A DNA stretch of 64,000 nt. Origin: Alitta virens. Taxonomy: Eukaryota; Annelida; Polychaeta; Phyllodocida; Nereididae. The position numbers and the translations under genes are program-made. The DNA is taken from contig OW028575.1 of the NCBI GenBank assembly GCA_932294295.1, positions 41,636,753 through 41,700,752 on the forward strand, written 5' to 3'. How positions within the stretch are numbered: the first letter of the stretch is position 1; the number at the start of each line of letters is the position of its first letter. Shown in pieces: positions 56,071 through 64,000 of this stretch. The notes below the pieces were generated by a model. It saw only the letters and a program-made list of their open reading frames with translations, searched no databases and was not told the DNA's origin.

Positions 56071-56352
56071 TGTTGCAGCAACTCTGTCGCTCGCTGTCTG
56101 AGTGAGTGTATGAGGGTTCATACATATGTATATATAAGCGGCGATTATAATGTATCTCTTTCCTGGCGCTCCTGCTACAAAGGCTTGCACCTGAGCGCAC
56201 AAGTCATGTGCATGTGTTCCCATGCAAAGAAGTGAGACTTACTCAGTGATGTTATGATACATGCAATTGCAACATGAGGCACAACTTTCCTTATGCTCAG
56301 TTTACAAATTGCATGCGTGCTTCTGATTTTTTCAGAACATATATTGGTGAAA

Positions 56353-57242
56353 CCTTGGAGGAATTAGAGAAGGAGAGGACACTCGGAATTTGCAACATGA
56401 GCATGCCCTAATGAAAGTCCGTATTTCCTCAGATTTCACAGGTTTTCGCTTAGTTGGCCTTTGAAATCGTCATTTTAAGCAATTAAGCATCAGGGCAATA
56501 AAAGTTCTTTGTGTGCAATCAGCGTCGCGCTGGCTAGCCAGGCTGGGGGTAAGCAGTGGCCCTACAAGTTGAATCACCTGCTCATTAAAAGGAACTGTCC
56601 TAAGCAGAAATTTGTCTATGTAGTTATTCACTCAATTAAATGCTTTTATTTTATGCTCACATAAAAGCCAGTTTTGTGGTCTACAATTAGAGCTATCTCT
56701 CGTGAAAATCAAAAAATTTCTGGTTGAGATATGGTTGTAAGAAAATAAAGATGACTGAGTTTTTTCAAATTGCCATTATAAAAAACCCACAAATACCCAC
56801 ACAATCAAATTATGCTAAGATGAAAGCAAAACTTCTGGCCAACAAAATAATATATGCTATATTCAGGGCTTGCTGCGGCATGTCTACTTAATATTGAGAT
56901 AAACACCACACACTTTATTGACATTACCATAGCAATTACTTGACAACTATGCATCTGAGTGAATTAAAATTTAAGTGAATTATCCATAAGTATGTTGTCT
57001 TTCCAATATCATAATCAGTATGTGTTTTTTAGTTCTTTTGTGTTCAGAATAACCAAATTATGTGAATCATGCAATACAAATAAATTTGTGTGAAAACTGA
57101 TAAATATCTACATTCCATGCTTATTGTTGCACAATTGCCCCCCCAATTAGGGGCGGTTCCTTAGGTCATTAAGCTTTTTGCGCGACGGTGATTCAACCTT
57201 TGAAGTACCCAAGTGTCCTCTCCTTCTCTAATTCCTCCAAGG
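56353..57242. mobile_element. Non-autonomous DNA transposon with 31-bp terminal inverted repeats
   Basis: 56353-56383 and 57212-57242 are exact inverted copies (31 of 31), starting CCTTGGAGGAATTAG at each end. TGAAA flanks both sides (56348-56352 and 57243-57247), a likely 5-bp target duplication. If the next base pair is counted in the repeat, the duplication shrinks to GAA. No transposase ORF lies inside, so it is non-autonomous. It sits just upstream of the class C receptor gene. Superfamily not assigned. Confidence 0.8.
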
Positions 57243-57535
57243 TGAAACCGTCTGTGAAGTTTTTTTTAAAATATATATAAAGATATCTTTACTCCAAAAT
57301 AATGATGTAAGCAAACTAGGAAGCTCATTTGCATACAAATTTACATAAAAAGAACCTTTGTTTGAAGAAGAACATCTCTGTGCATGTCTGTTATAAAATT
57401 GCGTTTTTGTATTTTCACTAACTGCTCTTTCCGCTAATGACTCTAACTAGTTTTTACATTCAAGACATCAGCGAAAAAAGCGATTACCAGTGAAATATAC
57501 ATATTGATGTTAGACATGTCTAAGTCCTTTGAAAA

Positions 57536-57707
57536 CAAACTCTTTAAAATATTACAAGAAATTTGCGAGATAATGAACTTCACATGAAAATTCAAATTGA
57601 AAAAGGAAATTTGAAAATAAGAATTGATAATATCTTGGGAGAAAATATCAAAACTAACATCGAGGTACCCCAGGGAGACTGTCCAAGTCCAGTTCTTCTG
57701 TCGAATT
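57536..57707 (+). pseudogene. LINE reverse-transcriptase relic, block B part
   Basis: The plus-strand frame KIQIEKGNLKIRIDN...NIEVPQGDCPSPVLL holds the RT block B (GVPQGDxLSP). It is preceded by a frameshift and an in-frame stop. It appears to continue at 58480-58780 after an inserted minus-strand LINE. Confidence 0.6.
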
Positions 57708-58479
57708 TTTTTTAAATATTTGGAATGTATTTTTATGCCTTGAGCTCATTAAAAGAGTACATACAGTGAAATAAATAGTGATAAATATATAGTAAAATGT
57801 AGAAGACTGACTAGGAAACACACATAAACAGATTAAAAATTATCATTAAAAATATGTATAGCAGGGGTATAAAAACTTTTTGTAAATCACTTCAGTAAAA
57901 AGTTTTTGACGTCTTTGAGATCTTAAAAAAATACAAACAGTTTATTGGCAGGGTGTTGTTCATCAGGAAGTATGGACAGAGTTCTTTTCAGTGTTCTGTC
58001 ATGATAAAAAGTTTCCAGGAATGGGAGAGATGTATGGATTATTCTCTCTGCTGTTTTAATTACAGAGCTCAGCTTATTGAGGTCTCTTTTGTGATGGATC
58101 TAGTCAATACACTTTCGATTATAGCACGGTAAAAACTGACTAGAATCATTTGCTGCAAACGGAAGGAGTTCAGTGTTCGAGGGAAGTCGAGCCTTTGACG
58201 TGCCTTTTTTGCAATGTCATTGGTGTTATCATGCCATTTTATATCTACAGCTATAATAAATGTTCCCAGAAATTTGAAGTTGGCAACTTTTCTGCTGCCT
58301 GCCAATTAATGACTAGAGCCTCTTTGTTGTTCTTTATTTACGGAAGTCAACAATGAGTTCTTTTGTTTTGGACACCTTCAACACAAGGTTGTTTTCTGCA
58401 CACCAGTTGACAGTGGATTCGATTTGTGCCCTATAGTGTGTCTCGTCATTTTTGGTAATAAAGCCGTACCATACCTATA
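57708..58479 (-). pseudogene. LINE 3' fragment inserted in another LINE
   Basis: The minus-strand translation shows the region after the RT catalytic motif: AQIESTVNWCAENNLVL, SKTKELIVDFRK, NFKFLGTFI...WHDNTNDIAKKARQRLDF, LVSFYRAIIESVLTRSI, and then SSVIKTAERIIHT...RTLSILPDEQHP. This order is typical of the C-terminal part of RT proteins in vertebrate and invertebrate LINEs. Several stops and frameshifts are present. A T-run at 57709-57716 on the plus strand is the expected poly(A) end. Confidence 0.65.
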
Positions 58480-58780
58480 GCTGAGGCATTGAAGGAATAA
58501 GATCACAGATATGCTAAATATATTAACCTAATTTTGAGTCAGCAGGATGCAGATGATGTCAGTTGCCTTACAAACATGAAAAAAGAAAAGAAGATCTAAA
58601 AAATGAAGTACCTCCAATCCCGCGAAGAAGTAAGTAATAGTAAAACAATATTGTTTCTGGTAAAACCGAAGAAATTAAAAACGTGCAATATCAACATAAC
58701 GTCCCATATATATGAAAAGTTGTAACTAATGCCTCTGCAATGCCTACCAGCAGATATTAACAAACTTGAAATTAGTTGAA
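58480..58780 (+). pseudogene. LINE reverse-transcriptase relic, catalytic part
   Basis: The plus-strand frame contains AEALKE, LILSQQDADDVSCLTN (a decayed form of the QQYADDISWxT block C) and LVKPKKLKT. It fits as the continuation of 57536-57707. The catalytic Tyr has become Asp. Confidence 0.5.
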
Positions 58781-58902
58781 ACACTTCTATAGTGACTTTA
58801 ATACTTGCTGAACTGTACTGTATCTTATGAGAACAAAATGTATATCAGAAGTAGTATTTAAAATTCTGTAAAAGTGCTACCCCTCCACTGACATGCTCAA
58901 AA

Positions 58903-60058
58903 TTAAAGGGGAACTAACCCCTTTTGCACTTTACCTCTCAGATTTTAGCTTGGGTCCATAGAAACAATTCCATGCTATTCATAACTTGTATATGTGCCCT
59001 GGTAATGAAATATCCTGCATTTATTAGCTCCGTGTTGTGAACTACGGAGGCCGCCATTTTTTAAATTCCTGGTGTTTTGCACTGACCGGAAATACGTCAC
59101 TGTTGTACTATTCAACTGGTGAGAAACTGTCAGCAACAGTTTAGATACAGTTAATTGCACTTTCAGAGCAGTTCTTACTGAGTGTCAAGTAATTGCCATT
59201 GAACTTGAGACAAAGCAATTAGACAGAGAAAGAAAGAATTTATTAGATCAATGTTAAATAAAACAAACAAAAGCAGCAAGAAACAACTATTAGCAGAAAA
59301 ATAAATTAAATAAAAGTCAAAATACATATGATCTAATTACCTTTGGTCAGGAGACATCCAATAAGTTCTTATTTAAAAAAAAAGGCTCACGTGGATGTCC
59401 CCTAAAAACTCATATTTAAAAAAATACATATTATTTAATGAAAAAAAAATAATAATACATTTATATATAAATAACAAGATCTAAATCTAAGAAATAATGA
59501 TGGGATGAAAATTAAAGTATGGCAGACAAAATGCAAATTTAATAAAAAGTTTACAACAGGGATCAGTTCTTAATTGTGATTGTTTTGTTGAAAATGAGTT
59601 TTTGATATTATATTTTATTTTAAACTAGTAGGCCTATATTAAATGTTTCTAGCAATGCAACATACATTTGAAATAAGCTCATTGCAATCAATGCAATAAT
59701 TATGCTGTATTCCCAAAAAATTGCAATTAACACCCTTCATGTTGTTGTGCTGTATGTTCTTGTTATAATTGCAATGAACAATGAAACGGCTTGTAATCAA
59801 CAGGATTATGAATTGATTCATATGGCTGAATGCATATATATGGCCTAGCAGTGTACATAAGTGACGTCACTGTCTTGTGTGCCGTGTGCAATAATGGTGG
59901 CCCCCATCATGTCAGCGGTTGGTGCAAATTGCACTTTTAATTGGCTTGAAACGATGTCAAACCAGCCATTAAGACATTTCCTTTCACACCAATATATTAT
60001 TTAACATCTAATTGAACTTTTGAAATTAACATACAAACTTCGATTAGTTCCCCTTTAA
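58903..60058. mobile_element. TTAA-ended inverted-repeat element (MITE-like, ~1.15 kb)
   Basis: TTAAAGGGGAACTAA at 58903-58917 is exactly inverted at 60044-60058, with further looser similarity inside: the GCCGCCATTTT / AATGGTGGCC and TACGTCACTG / GTGACGTCAC blocks. Both ends start with TTAA, the target duplication of piggyBac- and Kolobok-type elements. There is no transposase. Interior AT-rich. Confidence 0.65.
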
Positions 60059-60074
60059 AGATGTTAAATATTAA

Positions 60075-60460
60075 CTCCCTCACAGCTCCCTCACGGCTCC
60101 CTCACAGCACTACAATTACCTCATACAGTAGTTATCTGATCACAATGCAGTTACCTGATCCCTGGCAAAATATGCATTGGGATCGAGCAATGAAAAAGTG
60201 ATCAGCAGGGTGCTCTATTCAAGGAGTTAACTTTACCAGGTGGGGCAGCTCCCTGGCAGCTCCCTCAGACGAAGCTGCACAGGTGAAGTCCCTGGAAAAA
60301 TGTGTGTCGCAGGTTGATTTGACAAATTGTTCAGCAGGGTGCACTTTTTATATGGAGCTAACTTCACCAGGTGGACCAATGGGGCATATGTGAAGTTCCC
60401 TCACAGCTCCCTGGTCCATAACTACAGTTACCTGATCTGAGTATAGTTACCCAATCCCTG
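60075..60460. repeat. CTCCCTCACAG-rich degenerate repeat, first block
   Basis: Recurring CTCCCTCACAG and TTACCTGATCCCTGG units and a longer unit ending CAGCAGGGTGC...TTCACCAGGTGG, repeated twice about 130-140 bp apart. The same material reappears at 61690-61905. Confidence 0.55.
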
Positions 60461-60756
60461 GCAATATGCATCTCTGCTGAATTTGATTTTTGGTGGTTTT
60501 TTTTGGTGGGTTTTGTTGGATGACATATTAAGACATTTCAAATTGAGCACCTCATCAGAAAACAGAAAAGGCTTAATTGGAGCTGTACAGCAACTGTCAT
60601 GATCGCGTAACTAGAAGTCTTTCTCATATATATAAGGAGCCTGAAAAGGAGTCGATTGAAATGTAGTCAGTCATTTTGTTATAGAGTAACTGCATTTACC
60701 TACACAGCTTTGCTCAAATGAGTAGGACTTAAAAACAATGGAACAGATCAACAAAG

Positions 60757-61263
60757 GTGCTCTTTTTCGGAATATTGACCAACTTCAAGACTCAAGGCTC
60801 TTTATTTACTCTTTATTCCGAACATGAGCGACTTATAAATGCAATAAATGACAGTTCACAACAACCAAAACTTAGGACATATAAACTATTTAAAACTGAT
60901 TGTAGAATAGAACCTTATCTTGAATTGCAACAAATTCGCAAAGTGTTAACTAAAATAGCTAGATTTAGGACAAGTTCACATAGCCTGAAGATTGAAACAG
61001 GTCGACACCATAAACCAATAATTCCTGCTCCAAATAGAATATGTGAAAAGTGTACGTTAAACTTTGTAGAAGACGAAATTCACTGTTTGATTGTATGTCC
61101 TGGTAATGAGCAACACCGTGTTAACCTTTTTTTGAATGCAACTAAATTTATTAACAACTTCTTGTCTCTAGATGATATAACTAAGTTTACAGCAATAATG
61201 ACAAACAAGGAACCTGAGTTATTAAATAGTTTAGGAAAGTTTCTCCTTCAAGCCGATGTGTAG
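60757..61263 (+). pseudogene. C-terminal end of a LINE ORF2, 5' truncated
   Basis: An open frame of 168 codons encodes the extreme C-terminus of a LINE polyprotein: LRTYKLFKTDCRIEPYLE, LTKIARFRTSSHSLKIETGR, and a CxxC...HCLIVCP zinc-binding pattern found in many invertebrate LINEs. There is no RT domain; upstream frames are broken near 60740. It is followed by an AT-rich 3' UTR with AATAAAATC near 61550. The frame is intact to its stop, so this copy is younger than the other LINEs here. Confidence 0.65.
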
Positions 61264-61570
61264 AGAAAACCATCTCCTGTATCCACACAGTTATTAATTT
61301 AGTTTATTAGTTTATTAGTTATGATGTGCTTGTCATGTTTTGGACTTTAAGAGTGAAATGTTTTTATTAGCGGCTTGTATTTTTTTTTCTATTGTGTATG
61401 TGGATTTTAAACACGTATTATAAGTTAACTTGGTGGCTGGAACCTTGATTATTGAAATTTTATTGCTTTCTGTATTTACATTAATGTCTCTTTCATGTTA
61501 TCTTTTAACTGAATGACATATGTATCACTTATGATATTTTACATGTCAATAAAATCTATATATATTTACT
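61264..61570 (+). other. 3' UTR of the LINE copy
   Basis: AT-rich, ending around CAATAAAATCTATATATATT. Exact 3' end not determined. Confidence 0.45.
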
Positions 61571-61689
61571 CTAGATTTTAACATTTAATAATTTTATGAT
61601 AGCAGACCAACTAACTGTTAACAACGAAACAGGAGGTTCATATGTGGCCAGTCCTGATTTACCTAACATCTGCGATATGAGATGATAAA

Positions 61690-61905
61690 TCTATCCGCAG
61701 CGTGCTCTTTTCAGGGAGTATATGTGAAGATGGTTCCCCAGCTCCCTCCCAGCTCCCTGTGATCTTGGCCATGGGCCAGTCACACTAGCGCAAAACAACA
61801 TGGGTAACTGCAGTTACCTGATCCCAGTGTGATAACTGCCATGAACTAATCCCAGTAAGCTACCTCATAGGTTACCTTATCTCAAGTACAGTTACCTGAT
61901 ATATA
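61690..61905. repeat. CTCCCT/TTACCTGATCCC degenerate repeat, second block
   Basis: Same units as 60075-60460, including GCAGTTACCTGATCCCAGTG. The LINE 3' fragment lies between the two blocks, so they may be one array split by that insertion. Confidence 0.45.
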
Positions 61906-62539
61906 AACCTGAGCAATGTCAGGTCCAATCCACTAAATGATCATTTCGAGATTTGCTTGAATCTAGGTTATTAAACTTTTCATAGTTTACAAACCTGCCA
62001 ATACATTGGCCTTTAAAGCACCGATATCTCAGGGCATGGTAAACTGACTGGATTGAAACTTCCAGAGATTGATGTTCATGTATTCTCCATTTGAAGGGTA
62101 CAGATCATTGATAGTCAAACTTCAGTTTGGCACAGTGAGCTTGATGAGAAAAATAGTAAAAACATGACAGTGGTGGAAAATGGATAATTACTCAAAGAAT
62201 GCATAGCTATGTTTTTTTTTATTGTATTTCATCATCCAAGCATTTAGCAAGTATAAATCCTATATTAAATATAGTAAACTTACTAGCTGTATTATGTTTT
62301 TCACAGAGGGGGCGATTTTGTGAAAAAATAAATACACCCTTGCGCAAAATTCATACATGTTTAAAATTCACAATTTTGCAACTAGAAAATTATCACAACA
62401 GAAGTCAATTAAGCCTTTGATAAACAGTTGATGCACAAAGGGAATAAAATATAGAACAACATACCCTTTTTTAGAGCTTGGAGATTCACCATATTTACCA
62501 TGCATGATCCATGCAATTTAAATTCCTGGAGCTAAGAAA

Positions 62540-63590
62540 TCCTATTATGAGTCCTTGTTTAAAAAATTTAGAAATGACATAAAAAATACTTGGATCACAA
62601 TTAGGCCTAAATATATAATTTCTACATCCATAACCAAGAATAACTTACCTGATTACTTCAAAATAAATAATAGCAATATCACTGATACACAAGAAATTGT
62701 TAATGAATTCAATACTTTTTTTATAGAGATAGGCCCAAACTTAGCCTCAAAAATTCCTGAAATCCAAAACAATACCTTTCGATCTTATTTGAATAATCCC
62801 TTTCATAGTACTTTAAAATTCAATACAATTAGAGAACAAGACGTAGTAAAAAATAATTAATAACATGCACAGTAAAACCTCCTATGGCTTTGATAGGATA
62901 TCTTCTAAACTCTTAAAAAACCTAAAAACTGAAATAAGTAAACCTCTCACCTTAATCATCAATCAAACATTTCACCATGGAATATTTCCTAAAACTTTTA
63001 AAACAGCAAAAGTTATTTTAATCTATAAAAGTAATGATGAAACACTGTTAACTAACTACCGTCTAATATCACTCCTGCCCTCTATCTCCAAAGTGTTTGA
63101 AAATTCAATCTTCAACCAACTGCATTCATATTTCAAGTCCAATAATTAATACTTCTCTAGTCAATATGGTTTCGTGAACTACATTCTACCGAATTTGCAG
63201 CCCTTGAACTAACTGACAAAATTATTTTTGAAATGGATAAAGGCAATCTACCAATTAGTATTTTTATCGACCTTCAAAAGCATTTGATACTATAGACCAC
63301 AATATATTATTAGCTATTATTACATAAACTTGAACACTATGGAGTCAGAGGACAGCTCTATCTCTTCTCAGTTACCTACATGACGGATCAAAAATACGTG
63401 GAATTTAAGGACAAGACATCTCATGAATTAATAGTTAACAGAACAAGAGTGCCTCCAGGCTCAATCTTATTGTCCCCTATTGTTAACTATATATATAAAT
63501 GATTGGTCATTAAACACCGATTAATTTAAGTTCATTAGATATGCAACTCTGTTTATCTCTAAATACTAAAGACAACTTCACTATTTATCT
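62540..63590 (+). pseudogene. Decayed LINE reverse-transcriptase gene (Jockey/CR1-type)
   Basis: Two successive plus-strand frames (62555-62860 and 62865-63149) and further broken frames follow the order of a LINE RT: EIVNEFNTFFIEIGPNLA, then SYGFDRISSKLLK, NYRLISLLPSISKVFE, FIDLQKAFDTIDHNIL (block A) and RTRVPPGSILLSPIV (block B). Where FISYADDTTLFIS would be expected, the frame reads FIRYATLFIS, so the catalytic Asp pair is deleted. A T-run at 63590-63603 follows. Inactive. Confidence 0.75.
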
Positions 63591-63604
63591 TCTTTTTTTT
63601 TTTT

Positions 63605-64000
63605 AGGTGCCTTCGGAATCTGTTCCGCTACGATATTGCGTCCGCGCTTTACTGTGTACTGCAGCGGCGTGCGTTTGTTCCGCCTTGTGTGCATTTTATC
63701 TATCCTTCGCTACACTTCAAACATCATGGCGGTAAACAAGCGACGACTTGCAGATCCTCGCTTAATGTCGTGAAGAGTGTGGTGAATTTGATGTTCCCAC
63801 GATCTGTTGGTCGAAATTTGCACATGAGTGACCGAAAATGACACACTGTAGGTTTCAGTTATGAATGTTACTGCTGTTTTTATGCCTAGAATCTAAGATT
63901 TTTAGAAGACTAGTACGTGCTAGTTGTGGTGCCAGTGGTGGGTTTTATGTTTTTTGTGTCAAATTGTGAGGATACATTTTAAAAGAACTGTTACGATGTA
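63605..64000 (+). other. CpG-richer stretch, possible first exon of the next gene
   Basis: Base composition changes sharply after the T-run at 63603. An ATG in a fair context (AACATCATGGCGGTAAAC, near 63727) opens only about 15 codons. It could be a start codon followed directly by a GTAAAC donor, or 5' UTR. Evidence is weak. Confidence 0.25.

Noticed and set aside
60075..61905. CRISPR-like or satellite array
   Set aside because: The CTCCCT units are irregular, degenerate and interrupted; there are no constant-length spacers, and this is animal DNA.

Overview
The window is animal nuclear DNA. It is AT-rich, with intron-split genes whose splice sites follow the GT-AG rule, and it is crowded with transposable-element remains. 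The gene set (CatSper3, storkhead box, CCDC33, a metabotropic-glutamate-like receptor), a Mag-type Ty3/gypsy element and several LINE families point to an invertebrate bilaterian. A deuterostome such as an echinoderm or hemichordate is my guess, but the sequence alone does not settle it.

Layout. 1-7483 (+): 3' part of a GH31 alpha-glucosidase gene, 17 exons visible and the 5' end outside. 9882-11662 (+): CatSper3, five exons, 388 aa. 12627-14360 (+): an executioner-type caspase with almost no prodomain, four exons, 284 aa. 15099-25386 (+): a storkhead-box (STOX) gene, four exons, 783 aa, with a 5-kb intron. 25.4-30.2 kb: repeats, a LINE 3' end lying between inverted repeats, and a lone minus-strand exon that looks like sperm microtubule inner protein 2. 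30196-35128 (-): a nearly intact Ty3/gypsy (Mag-like) retrotransposon with 133-bp LTRs and a 5-bp target duplication, inserted into an older LINE. 36851-49222 (+): a 21-exon CCDC33 gene, 1011 aa. 50086-51537 (-): a single-exon class A GPCR. 52792-56070 (-): a three-exon class C (mGluR-like) receptor, 843 aa. 56.3-64 kb: a transposon graveyard with two terminal-inverted-repeat elements, LINEs nested in one another, and at the very end a GC-richer stretch that may be the first exon of another gene.

The multi-exon CDS models were built by hand from the translations and splice signals. CatSper3, the caspase, STOX, CCDC33 and the mGluR-like receptor all join without a phase conflict into complete ORFs. 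They remain predictions without transcript support. The neighbours are not one pathway. Three of them (CatSper3, CCDC33 and the SPMIP2-like exon) belong to families used in sperm or the sperm flagellum. I found no prokaryotic-type system and no CRISPR.
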